A stretch of 64,000 nucleotides of DNA, taken from assembly GCA_022495995.1 (NCBI GenBank), contig JAFEMH010001475.1, forward strand, positions 248,001 through 312,000, read 5' to 3'. The stretch is from Adenophora triphylla var. japonica. Its lineage: Eukaryota > Streptophyta > Magnoliopsida > Asterales > Campanulaceae. The notes below the pieces were generated by a model. It worked only from the letters and a program-made list of their open reading frames with translations. It was not told the DNA's origin and did not search any database. This document shows positions 32,901-38,099 of this stretch, one piece after another (position 1 is the stretch's first letter; each line of letters starts with the position of its first letter). The position numbers were made by a program, and so were the translations under genes.

Positions 32901-35162
32901 TATTGTTTTGAGGTGTTAATCAGTTGTATCTTACTATATGCACCAGATATCATCAATTTTGACAATTATGTCAAAGAGACTAGCAATTTTAGTAGATTGG
33001 TTGTTGGTGGGCGCAAATGATTTTTCATTCCTCTAACATGTGATTGTGGGCGATGTTGCCGTTTCTTGTTGTACTATTGGTTAACATGCAGGGTTTGGGG
33101 AAGTGACGGATTTTACTCTATACCAGTACATCTCTTAAAACTCACTTTTATTTTCAAGATTTTAAAATATCTAACTGAACCATAATTATTGAATTAACAT
33201 GGTTTAGTTTAATTCGGTTGGATCAATGTGTTGTCTTGACTCTTTACTTGATTAGACTATTTCAGTTAACCACACCAACTTACAGTCTCTTTAATCATAT
33301 GAGTAAACCAGGCTAAGTAAATCGACATGGCTTTTGAATGAATACATCCGTTGGTTGGGGATAATAGCCTATTGCACGTTAATGAAGTAAAAGTCCACTA
33401 GACGGTTTGACACATACAATACTATAGGTAAGGGAAACTTCAAGTTAGAGGGTGAGCAAGTAATCATGTTTTTGAGAGCATGGTTTAAAGCCTATATGTT
33501 CTTGTACCAAGTGAAGTGAAGAAAAAGGATACCTTTAGCCAACTCCAATTATTGATTATGGCCAACTTTATGTGAGGGCGTATTTCGAGCTAAGATGTTA
33601 TTTTTGGGACTTTGTATTATCCATGGTCTGCTTTAGTCATCTTATATCTTGCTCCCAAAGTCTTGTTTGCTGGATGAGGGCTACAATGTACTCCCTCCGT
33701 CCCACGTGAATGCAAACTTATTTCCATTTTGGTTCGTCCCACGTGAATGCAAACTGCCCAAAATGGAAACAAATTTATTATTTTATATTCACCCTACCCC
33801 ACCCACTCATTCTCTCTCTTCATTTTCCACCATACAATTTATTCAACCAACCTACTATTAACTCCACTCATTCTCTCTCTTCATTTTCTACCACACATTT
33901 TCATTATCTTAATAATATTTCTTAATTATTGTGCCCGAAAAAATAGTTCACATTCACGTGGGACGGAGGGAGTAATGATCAATGGTGTTGGATCGTTTTT
34001 CCCCTTGGCCTTACTGGTTACCTTGTTTTCTGTTCTCTTCGCCTTCTGTATTTTGAGAAAAAAAAAATAGTAACTGAATAGTAGTGGAGCGGGCAGAAAC
34101 GAAAATAAGGATCCAGACCATGAGATAGATTCAAGTCATTGCATAGAGATTCTGAAGTTATATCAATGCTATTTTGTATTTATTTGTTTAAATTGGATTT
34201 ATTATTAACTGATAGCTTAATCTAATACAATGGTGACACAAGCCTACTATTGGTGGGGATTGAACTCCTGTCCTTGTATGAAGAAAGGTCTAGATGACAC
34301 TTGAGCTAGAGCTCTTTGGCTTATCAATGCTTTAACTGCATAGAGTGATAGCAAAAAGTTTTAATTTACCTGTAAATAAGCTCCCTTTTCAGTTTTTCAA
34401 GGAAATTAAGGAGGCTTATTTTATGTACTCGTTAATTTGGAGTGCTCCTATTAACGACAGTTAAAGTCGTTGCATCTTACGAGAAGATTGTCGGTAACCG
34501 TTGGCACCAGTGCGGGGCAATTACTTCTTACGGAGATTGTGTCCAACACAAGCCTCGACTTTCCTCCGTCCCGGTTTAATTTTATTTTTTCGGTTTTATT
34601 TATTTTCAGTTGTTTTCTTAAAGAAAGCCTTTTCGAATTCCGTTACATTTTTCCTAACAGATTTTAGGGTGAATTTAGTAGCTTCACTAGAAAATGAACA
34701 ATCACCTAATTAAAATTTCATTTAAAAAATCCTATGAACGATTTATAGATAGCAAGTGCCCAAGGTCATCCTGTTAGAACCAGAGTTTTCGTCTTCAGGC
34801 CTCTCTTTGATTGTTGAGAAATTTTGCTCTTTCCATGGTCATTAGAATATGTGAAATTAGAACGGATAGTGGAGTTTTGGGGTTACATATATTTGATTAT
34901 TTGATGCTTTGCTAACTATCACCCATTATTTCTGATTCACCGGAAATAGGTAAAGAAGATGTCACTTCATGCTCTAAACAAAGCTGTGAATGAGTTGGAG
35001 AAGATTAAAATGGTGAGTCTCCCTTGTTTCCTTTTTTCTGCAATTGTTGTTGCTGCTGCCTTTGCTAAAACGAAATGACCACATCCAGGAGCGACTTAAT
35101 TTGTGTTGGTATTAACTGTGTTGTAGAAAGGGAAGAAGAAAGCAGCACCTAAAACGAAATGA
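1448..35162 (+). CDS. JMJ25: JmjC histone H3K9 demethylase, KDM3/JMJ25 (IBM1) type, 13 exons
   Basis: Predicted nuclear Fe(II)/2-oxoglutarate-dependent demethylase; KDM3-type plant enzymes remove H3K9me1/2 and keep genes free of silencing marks. Exons: 1448-2911, 3037-3155, 4919-5018, 5097-5235, 5705-5768, 5868-6603, 9127-9456, 13683-14501, 16508-16580, 16663-16748, 19970-20089, 34950-35012, 35127-35162. They sum to 4149 bp (about 1382 residues) and every phase matches. Domains: WRC finger (C19, C29, C40, H43), Lys/Glu-rich disordered region (about 90-488), RING-like/Cys-rich zinc region (about 495-680), JmjC domain (about 820-1350). Iron ligands H978, D980 and H1304 are present, so the enzyme looks catalytically competent. 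Closest to JMJ25/IBM1 by motif wording ([23 protein letters not shown]); JMJ26/JMJ29-type paralogues also exist, so orthology is uncertain. Family assignment is firm; the start at 1448 was chosen because the upstream ATG lies in a MITE. Confidence 0.9.
3037..3155 (+). CDS. JMJ25: Exon 2 of JMJ25-like gene: start of RING-like zinc region
   Basis: It follows TTAACAG and ends AGATG|GTAAGT. It encodes residues 489-528, with the Cys-rich motif CHQC, then CRLGC and YCGPCI, which matches the RING-like region in front of plant KDM3 JmjC domains. It ends in phase 2, and a Trp codon is completed by exon 3. Confidence 0.9.
3578..4282. mobile_element. Non-autonomous hAT element in intron 2, 8-bp target duplication
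   Basis: The left end CAGTGGCGGATCC and right end GGATC-like complement (TATCCGCCCATG) form imperfect terminal inverted repeats. An exact 8-bp duplication GCTGTAAG lies at 3570-3577 and 4283-4290, as expected for hAT. The 705-bp interior has a GAGAGA tract (about 3969-4018) and no transposase. It sits in intron 2 of the demethylase gene between exons 2 and 3. Confidence 0.9.
4919..5018 (+). CDS. JMJ25: Exon 3 of JMJ25-like gene
   Basis: It follows AATGAAG and ends TGCAAG|GTTGGT. It continues the Cys-rich zinc region with [13 protein letters not shown], a signature shared by plant KDM3 proteins. It ends in phase 0. Confidence 0.9.
5097..5235 (+). CDS. JMJ25: Exon 4 of JMJ25-like gene
   Basis: It follows GTGCAG and ends CTTCAAG|GTATTA in phase 1. 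It encodes the helical linker ([14 protein letters not shown], then [14 protein letters not shown]) found between the two halves of the zinc region in plant KDM3 enzymes. The preceding intron is only 78 bp. Confidence 0.9.
5705..5768 (+). CDS. JMJ25: Exon 5 of JMJ25-like gene
   Basis: A 64-bp exon after TTTTGTCAG, ending TATTG|GTATAG in phase 2. It encodes [20 protein letters not shown] and the first two bases of a Cys codon that starts the second zinc cluster. Confidence 0.88.
5868..6603 (+). CDS. JMJ25: Exon 6 of JMJ25-like gene: second zinc cluster and JmjC entry
   Basis: It follows ATTGCAG and ends TGTGAG|GTATGT in phase 0. It begins with the second Cys cluster ([20 protein letters not shown], then LCLTCC). 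A variable linker follows, with a PCPP...GGCGH motif, and then the JmjC entry ([19 protein letters not shown]). The order matches full-length plant KDM3 proteins. Confidence 0.92.
7826..8341 (+). repeat. Diverged direct duplication inside intron 6
   Basis: Two copies, about 7826-8061 and 8104-8341, share an ordered series of phrases: AAGARAATGYATCTTTTT, a TTTATTGGTTT block, GTTTGATGGAAGGTAATATTAC, then TTGGTTTTTGTCTGATCAGA. The copies differ at many positions, so the duplication is old. It is intronic and I see no coding role. Confidence 0.7.
8530..8805. mobile_element. Stowaway-like palindromic MITE in intron 6
   Basis: The two halves are near-mirror images. The left half carries ACACTTTTGTTGTTGTTACT, GAATGAACTTTGAG and TAAATTATCCTAGTG, and the right half carries the complements. 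The right end reads GGGATGGAGGGAG followed by TA; the left end is degenerate (GCCCCCTTCATCCCA). It can fold into one long hairpin. The same interior family recurs at 12703-12947 and 16892-17131. Confidence 0.85.
9127..9456 (+). CDS. JMJ25: Exon 7 of JMJ25-like gene: JmjC core with HxD
   Basis: It follows TTTGCAG and ends GATGCG|GTAGGG in phase 0. It encodes residues 875-984 of the JmjC domain. The Fe(II)-binding pair is visible in KLHCDVSDA (H978 and D980). The LKDWPP and [12 protein letters not shown] motifs are standard for KDM3 enzymes. The reading frame runs on into the intron, which would remove the third iron ligand if it were retained. Confidence 0.93.
9457..10210. other. First part of intron 7, no feature recognised
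   Basis: This is AT-rich intronic sequence. I see no transposon termini, coding remnant or RNA gene before the LINE that begins at about 10211. Confidence 0.5.
10211..11770 (-). mobile_element. Degenerate RTE-type LINE in intron 7
   Basis: On the minus strand several frames encode pieces of a non-LTR reverse transcriptase. [12 protein letters not shown] and [16 protein letters not shown], then CMLFAD, are RT motifs, and the distal C-terminal region has [17 protein letters not shown] and [15 protein letters not shown]. The 3' end is at 10211-10285, with the RTE-typical GGGTCGGCTAACATGAATCC (complement) followed by a TTG repeat tail. Stops and frame breaks show it is dead. A truncated relative lies at 18945-19456. 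Confidence 0.85.
12040..12390 (+). mobile_element. L1-type LINE 3' remnant in intron 7
   Basis: A broken forward frame shows the typical end of plant L1 proteins (W...[13 protein letters not shown], then a W/F-rich stretch) after the zf-RVT region, with no intact reading frame. The element appears 5'-truncated. I could not define target duplications, so the ends are approximate. Confidence 0.55.
12434..12650. mobile_element. Stowaway-like MITE in intron 7
   Basis: The left end is CTCCCTCCGTCCCATTTAAA after TA and the right end is AAAAGGGATGGAGGGAGC before TA. Inner arms TTCACCATTTG and AGGTGAATC are near complements. The element is 217 bp and non-coding. Confidence 0.82.
12703..12947. mobile_element. 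Palindromic Stowaway-like MITE in intron 7
   Basis: The left end is CTCCTGTCCCGGAAT after TA and the right end is ATTCCAGGATGGAGGGAG. The interior has TTTGAACTTTGAACAA and TTATCCTAATGAGAATCTAA, mirrored in the second half. It is the same family as 8530-8805 and 16892-17131. Confidence 0.82.
13481..13583. repeat. Inverted repeat (hairpin) near the end of intron 7
   Basis: The left arm (GATGCTCGGACTC..GTTTACCCCGCC) and right arm (GGCGGGGTAACCCAAGAG..GAGCATC) are near-perfect complements, about 28 bases each, around a roughly 46-base loop. It lies 99 bp before exon 8. It may be a small MITE or the remnant of an inverted insertion. Confidence 0.7.
13683..14501 (+). CDS. JMJ25: Exon 8 of JMJ25-like gene: JmjC with long acidic insert
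   Basis: It follows TTCAG and ends GAGCAG|GTAATT; its 273 codons are in phase 0. It encodes residues 985-1257. It opens with [11 protein letters not shown], the usual continuation after HCDVSDA. A low-complexity Asp/Glu/Ser/Asn-rich insert of about 200 residues follows. It closes with the conserved [18 protein letters not shown] and [11 protein letters not shown]. The insert falls between the second and third iron ligands and is probably an exposed loop. Confidence 0.93.
14502..16507. other. Intron 8, mostly featureless, with a G-rich run
   Basis: This is AT-rich intronic sequence without recognisable transposon ends. At about 15664-15703 there is a dense run of G tracts (GGGG-A-GGGGG-T-GGGG-A-GGGG then further G runs) on the coding strand, a candidate G-quadruplex. 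A 67-codon frame at 15073-15276 resembles no family I know. Confidence 0.55.
16508..16580 (+). CDS. JMJ25: Exon 9 of JMJ25-like gene
   Basis: It follows TTTATAG and ends GAGTTTG|GTTAGT in phase 1. It encodes [17 protein letters not shown] and RKLKEEF, a conserved JmjC segment that matches JMJ25/IBM1 wording closely. Confidence 0.93.
16663..16748 (+). CDS. JMJ25: Exon 10 of JMJ25-like gene: third iron ligand
   Basis: It follows GTATATAG and ends CTGAAG|GTGATT. It encodes [20 protein letters not shown] and PHQVRNLK. The His in PHQV (H1304) is the expected third Fe(II) ligand. Confidence 0.93.
16892..17131. mobile_element. Palindromic Stowaway-like MITE in intron 10
   Basis: TA-bordered ends are CTCCCTCCGTCCAAAAATGA and TCATTTTGGGATAGAGGGAG. 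The inner arms (TGCCGTTACTACGAATGAAC and its near complement) make a long hairpin. It is the same family as the elements at 8530 and 12703. Confidence 0.88.
17386..18619 (-). mobile_element. Solo LTR, family A, copy 1 (intron 10)
   Basis: A 1234-bp element with TG...CA ends (minus strand starts TGATGAATGTG) is flanked by exact 5-bp duplications AAAAG at 17381-17385 and 18620-18624. It shares landmarks in reverse orientation with 30338-31624, including GGTACCGTTCGGTGTTC, the AATTAACCCACTTACATG region and GTGCACxxGCAAG near one end. There is no internal domain, so it reads as a solo LTR. A related copy retains a tRNA-Asp-like PBS, which suggests a Gypsy origin. Confidence 0.85.
18945..19456 (+). 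mobile_element. 5'-truncated RTE LINE in intron 10
   Basis: The broken forward frame has [17 protein letters not shown] and [18 protein letters not shown], the end of an RTE protein. The 3' end is typical: GAGGATTCATGTTAGTCGAC followed by TTG repeats ending at 19456. It is a second copy of the family seen on the opposite strand at 10211-11770. Confidence 0.82.
19970..20089 (+). CDS. JMJ25: Exon 11 of JMJ25-like gene
   Basis: It follows TTTTACAG and ends GTGGAG|GTACAA. It encodes 40 residues: [20 protein letters not shown], then [12 protein letters not shown] and KEDKVE. This is the end of the JmjC fold. Reading on into intron 11 adds only VQSFLD before a stop, so an unspliced or prematurely polyadenylated transcript would still encode all three iron ligands. 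Confidence 0.93.
20690..20965 (+). pseudogene. Old Copia gag fragment, 5' part (split by insertion)
   Basis: The broken forward frame contains the UBN2-type gag pattern [20 protein letters not shown] and then RMQLLNLA. It ends exactly at the target duplication GTACT (20961-20965) of the inserted Copia element and resumes at 24374. It is part of an older, decayed Copia-type copy in intron 11. Confidence 0.7.
21132..24068 (+). pseudogene. Copia pol remnant (integrase, RT, RNase H), frameshifted
   Basis: In order along the strand: protease C-terminal part and GAG-pre-integrase region ([10 protein letters not shown]-x2-C at CSACQYG), integrase core with its acidic residues visible ([22 protein letters not shown]), reverse transcriptase with YLDD in place of the usual YVDD, and RNase H ending KLGVCSY. 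Breaks include a stop after the GAG-pre-integrase (21487), frame changes at about 22255, 22535, 23211 and 23430, and a stop near 23758. A tandem duplication of about 60 bp (22573-22696) lies at the RT start. It cannot encode a functional polyprotein. Confidence 0.88.
24081..24373 (+). repeat. 3' LTR of the intron-11 Copia element
   Basis: It is 293 bp, TGTTG...CAACA. Its first roughly 165 bp match 20966-21131. It differs at several places (for example GTTCAATAAGG versus GTTGAATAAGG), so the insertion is not recent. Confidence 0.88.
24374..24660 (+). pseudogene. Old Copia gag fragment, 3' part
   Basis: It continues the decayed gag frame after the insertion. Pieces resembling [14 protein letters not shown], then LERFE and KMSSFE-like text fit the UBN2 gag segment that normally follows the motif at 20860. 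It has many stops and frame breaks. Confidence 0.55.
25160..25665 (+). mobile_element. L1-type LINE remnant (zf-RVT region) in intron 11
   Basis: The broken forward frame has [20 protein letters not shown], the zf-RVT motif at the C-terminus of plant L1 proteins. A degraded tail to about 25665 follows. The boundary with the Copia protease fragment at 25674 is sharp, but I could not find target duplications. Confidence 0.6.
25674..25860 (+). pseudogene. Copia protease fragment
   Basis: The forward frame has RLFVATCFA and [13 protein letters not shown], the Copia aspartic protease region, with Cys where a Ser is usual after the catalytic Asp. The frame then loses similarity. It may be the continuation of the old gag copy, separated from it by the LINE remnant. 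Confidence 0.6.
25955..26065 (-). repeat. LTR fragment, family B
   Basis: The phrases TTGGCTTCTCAA, CTTAAACCTGCATAAAT and TTTTCCGGGACT recur in the same order at about 31830-31925. That places this fragment in the same LTR family as the interrupted LTR at 29833-31940. Confidence 0.55.
26222..26510. mobile_element. Degenerate MITE, Stowaway-like
   Basis: The left end TTCTCCCTCCTACTTTCC and right end ATCGGGACAGAGGTAGTA are imperfect complements of the usual CTCCCTCCGTCCC terminus. The inner arms CTAGTTTAAGG and its weak complement support this. It is heavily mutated. Confidence 0.45.
26511..27185. other. Intron 11 segment, nothing recognised
   Basis: This is AT-rich sequence. I see no transposon ends, coding similarity or strong repeats. 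Confidence 0.4.
27191..29167 (-). mobile_element. LTR element of family A with internal deletion, PBS retained
   Basis: The outer ends TGATGG...CCATCA are flanked by exact 5-bp duplications AGTAC at 27186-27190 and 29168-29172. On the minus strand it has one long LTR (about 27787-29167), then a primer-binding-site-like sequence complementary to tRNA-Asp (GACGCCGTTGTCGGGAA on the minus strand, 27765-27782). About 550 bp of leader-like sequence and a short stub of the second LTR (27191-27230) follow. No gag or pol is present. It links family A to Athila/Tat-like Gypsy elements. Confidence 0.75.
29812..30332 (-). mobile_element. LTR of family B (minus strand), part 1, with PBS
   Basis: On the minus strand the sequence ends CCGTCCTACA and is followed within a few bases by TTGGTATCAGAGG, a tRNA-iMet-type primer-binding site (29812-29828). 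A TATA-box-like CCTATATAAAGG lies at about 30253-30264 (minus). The LTR is interrupted by a MITE (30021-30238) and by a solo LTR (30338-31624), and resumes at 31630. Confidence 0.65.
30021..30238. mobile_element. Stowaway-like MITE inside the family B LTR
   Basis: The left end is CTCCCTCCGTCCCATTTCAC after TA and the right end is GAAGTGGGACGGAGGGAG. Inner arms TTGATACCAAATTT and AATTGGTATCAA are complements. The element is 218 bp and non-coding. Confidence 0.88.
30338..31624 (+). mobile_element. Solo LTR, family A, nested in family B LTR
   Basis: A 1287-bp element, TGATGG...TATCA, with exact 5-bp duplications GAAAC at 30333-30337 and 31625-31629. It shares ordered landmarks with 17386-18619 in opposite orientation (ACCGAACGGTACC, GTAAGTGGGTTAATTGCA, GTGCACTTGCAAG). 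There is no internal domain. It inserted into the older minus-strand LTR in intron 11 of the demethylase gene. Confidence 0.88.
31630..31940 (-). mobile_element. LTR of family B, part 2
   Basis: It continues the LTR interrupted at 30333: the same GAAACTAAT wording bridges the solo LTR. Its far part shares CTTAAACCTGCATAAAT and TTTTCCGGGACT with 25955-26065. The exact outer end is unclear. Confidence 0.5.
32370..32408 (+). repeat. Poly-G and GA microsatellite
   Basis: A run of about ten G is followed by roughly 13 GA units within intron 11. Confidence 0.9.
32623..32898. mobile_element. Stowaway-like MITE in intron 11
   Basis: The ends CTCCCTCCGTCCCGGGTTAA and CTGGGACGGAGGGAG are followed inward by the complementary arms AAGCTTCACC and GGTGAAGCTTAAG. 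The right end is bordered by TA. A degenerate relative lies at 51983-52280. Confidence 0.88.
33691..33972. mobile_element. Stowaway-like MITE with duplicated terminal motif
   Basis: The TA-bordered ends are CTCCCTCCGTCCCACGTGAA and TTCACGTGGGACGGAGGGAG. Near the left end, CGTCCCACGTGAATGCAAAC occurs twice about 36 bp apart. The interior (CCACTCATTCTCTCTCTTCA repeated) is shared with 57539-57821 and, complemented, with 59739-60020. Confidence 0.9.
34436..34700 (+). repeat. Diverged LTR fragment of the FTSH6-inserted Copia family
   Basis: It reads AATTTGGAGTGCTCCTATTA, then CATCTTACGAGAAG, CACCAGTGCGGG and CTTCTTACGGAGATTGTG in the same order as the reverse complement of the 865-bp LTR at 36694-37558. 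It is truncated and diverged, and sits in intron 11 about 250 bp before exon 12. Confidence 0.72.
34950..35012 (+). CDS. JMJ25: Exon 12 of JMJ25-like gene
   Basis: It follows GGAAATAG and ends AAAATG|GTGAGT. It encodes [20 protein letters not shown], the C-terminal helix that follows the JmjC domain in JMJ25-type proteins. It lies 14.9 kb from exon 11. Assignment to the same gene rests on this motif, the phase match and the strand. Confidence 0.85.
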
Positions 35163-35188
35163 CCACATCCTCCAGGAGCGAGCAAAGG
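35067..35188 (+). repeat. Local duplication around the JMJ stop codon
   Basis: AAAACGAAATGACCACATCC followed by AGGAGCGA occurs at 35067-35094 in intron 12 and again, with a 3-bp insertion, at 35151-35182 across the end of exon 13. The duplicated unit includes the TGA stop codon. Confidence 0.85.
35127..35162 (+). CDS. JMJ25: Exon 13 of JMJ25-like gene: basic C-terminus and stop
   Basis: It follows GTTGTAG and encodes [11 protein letters not shown] then TGA. The short, very basic tail could help nuclear import or DNA contact. A 30-bp copy of its end lies upstream in intron 12. Confidence 0.8.
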   Translation, partial: KGKKKAAPKTK

Positions 35189-36185
35189 TCTCTGGCAATG
35201 CTCATGACAATCAAATGATTTGGATCCAAGTGGAAAATAGTAAAAGTGAAGTTTTGTTGTTATGTATAGTAAAACTGAGTTATACATTCTATTGGCTACT
35301 GTGATGAGTTGCTTGCATGTTGTCTACACAAGTAAGCTTGGTTCTCTTTATTTGAAACAAACATTTTTGAAAATAACTGTACCTCAATGATCTCACTATA
35401 TAGTATTGCGATTGCAAGTTTAAGTGTGAATCAGAATCTTGTATGATGAGTTCTTCAAATATTAGACGTTCATTTAGTGACGGAGGGAGTATCAAAGTCT
35501 TGTGTGACTTGTAGTTCTACGTGTGACTTGAACTAGATTAGTCGGCATTAAATCCAATGTACACGTCAGATATTGTTGTGGTTATTATTATTTTTTTTTA
35601 TTAGGGATATTGTTGTGGTTTAAAATATAATTTAAAGGAGGATGGATGAGCATGATAATTTTTGTTTTGAATTATTACGTAGCAATATTGGCTTACGTGA
35701 TAGTACTAAAATTTACTCAAGCATTGTATGTGTCATACTGTCATGCTTGAAGGCTTATGTTGGCTAAGCATCTATTATAAAATATATCATTCATAGTATG
35801 ATTTGTTAACTACTCTCTTCATTCTAAATATTTTTATGTAATTCTAAAATTTGTTATTGATAGTGTTATTAGTGGTGAAACAATAACAATTTTTAATGTT
35901 GTATAAATATATTTAAATTTTCATAATATTTTGGTTAATGTTTGATTAAGTTAAAACTTTTCGGGACAACAGGAAATATTATAAATAACTCTTATAATTA
36001 TTTTATAAGAGTACATAGCATACATCAAAGTCAGAGGTGATGTAGCTACCTCTAGATCATTCATGAATACAGTTAGTTTTATAACTGAGATAATCCAAAT
36101 AAGCATCACTAGAATCATCTTTCTTTTTCCTATTTAAACTTCTTCCACCAAAAAATCAGACCATCAACCACCCTATTTTCAACTC
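35189..36185. other. Intergenic region between JMJ25-like gene and FTSH6 pseudogene
   Basis: A lone MITE-like terminus GACGGAGGGAGTA occurs at 35478-35490. A stretch at about 35811-35975 weakly resembles the interior of the 8530 MITE family (TTATTGATAGTG). Nothing else is recognised. Confidence 0.45.
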
Positions 36186-36186
36186 G

Positions 36187-36233
<47 letters not shown>

Positions 36234-36335
36234 ACACACACAAGCTACTTGCTATACACACACACAAGCATACACTTACACACACAAGGTACTTGCTACA
36301 CACACAAGCGCGCACGCACACACACATACACAAGC
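36187..36335 (+). repeat. CA microsatellite upstream of FTSH6 pseudogene
   Basis: An uninterrupted run of about 20 CA units (36190-36231) is followed by broken CACA-rich repeats to about 36335. It ends some 30 bp before the FTSH6 ATG, in what would have been the promoter or 5' UTR. Confidence 0.9.
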
Positions 36336-36693
36336 AAGCTTGTTAGACCAAGTGAGCCAAGAAAATGTCACCTGCAATCTCTCTCTCTATTTCCAACCTG
36401 CCCATCTGCAAATCTCAAGACCATTCAAGAAATACCCATCTTCCCAAAATCACAAACACTGAAAACCCACTTCAAAATTCACCATTACACGCCAAAATTA
36501 ACAGGCGGAAAGTGTTAACCAACATCGGTCTAAGCTTAACTGGAGGAGCTGCTGTGGTTCAGCCTGCAAGAGCTGAACCAGATACACCAGCAGATGCCAC
36601 TTTAAGCAGAATGTCATATTCAAGATTTTTGGACTACCTAAATGAAGGTGCTGTCAAGAAGGTTGACTTATTTGAAAATGGGACGGTGGCGAT

Positions 36694-37558
36694 TGTTGGG
36701 ATTTTTGGATAGGCTTCTTAAGGAAATAACAAAGAAAATGAGAAAGAAAACGGGAAAGATAACGGAAATTGAAAAAAGCAAACAAGAAAAATCGAGTCTT
36801 GTGTTTAACACAATTTCCGTAAGAAGTATTTGTCCCGGACTGGTGCTTACGGTTATTGACAAACTTCTCGTAAGATGAAACGATTTCTAAATTGTTAATA
36901 GGAGCACACCAAATTAACAATTCTAACGAACAATGGAAAGTTTGGAACTTTGGACTTGAAAGAATTTAATGTAACAAGATGAAATGATTATGCTAGGTTA
37001 ATCTATCTCAAATGTAGGTAGAGAGGCTCAAAAGACTGAATGTATGAATTGAAATTCGGAGGGGAAGAATATAAGGAGAGTTAAGGGGTTTGTGTCTTTT
37101 CCCTTGAAACGACACAACTTTTCTGGCAGCAACGAAGGGCACGAGTCGTGCTCCTTGGCACGAGTCGTGCTCACGATTCGTTCCCAAGGCCTCCACTCGT
37201 TCTGATCAGAATTGAGCAAATGTCCATTAAGGTCCATTCGTGATCACGACTCGTGACCAGAGTCCCCACTCGTTCTGATCAAATGGGTGCAAAATCTCAT
37301 CAGCCAAAAAACATAGTTCAAATCCAATTAAATCCAAATGATCTAATTGACCCTTTAAACAACTCTCGTTAAGTTACAAATCTTTTGTCATTAATTTCTC
37401 ATTCACCCGGAAATGGTTTTGAGACAGTAAATGAGTTTCATAATCTACACTAAATGTAGAATACATTTTGTAACTTACTTCGTTAACAAATAACGAATTC
37501 CGTTAGGAAGTTAGGTCAACGTTAAGTCAAACTTAACTTTCGTTACCCATTTCCAACA
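36694..37558 (-). repeat. 3' LTR of the FTSH6 Copia element
   Basis: It is 865 bp and carries two copies of the palindrome GCACGAGTCGTGC about 20 bp apart (about 37139-37171), which are also present in the partner LTR. Confidence 0.93.
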
Positions 37559-38099
37559 ATCCCCCACATGAATGACAATTAATGCATGTATGCAATTTCG
37601 TCCAAAAGTTCCGGCGAACCATATTACATTGGGATAGATAGCTTATGGCTTTGAATCTCCCCTAGTTAAATATTATCGGATATACTAGCCATTTGGTAGC
37701 GAGTCGCTTTGAACCAGTGACTGTAAGATGTATACCAAGACAACAATACTCACATAATAATAACTCTAACAGTTATTGTTCTCACGTTTTGTCCATTTCG
37801 GCCCTGGACCGTATCTCATTCATAAGCGTTCATATTAGAAGCGTCCAAGTTACTTCTCGCTTATATAGGTGATTCACACTATTAGGAGTATCCTGCACTA
37901 CTCCACCCGTAGGTATAGAAATCATTAAAAGTTTTCTCAACTTATCCTCACCACTGCTGCAGGTGCTTATACTTGAATGTTCTGGGAATGAGTATTCAAC
38001 ATCTCCAGGTCATTCAACCGAGTTGTTGTTTCCAAGTGATTCTACTAGAACTTATAGCTTGGTTGTCTCATTGAACCAAGGGCATAGGATCTCCAATTC

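Noticed and set aside
35478..35490. GACGGAGGGAGTA as a further MITE
   Set aside because: Only one terminus is visible and I found no matching left end within about 400 bp.
36130..36333. Reverse-strand Cys-Val repeat protein
   Set aside because: It is a translation of the CA microsatellite upstream of FTSH6.
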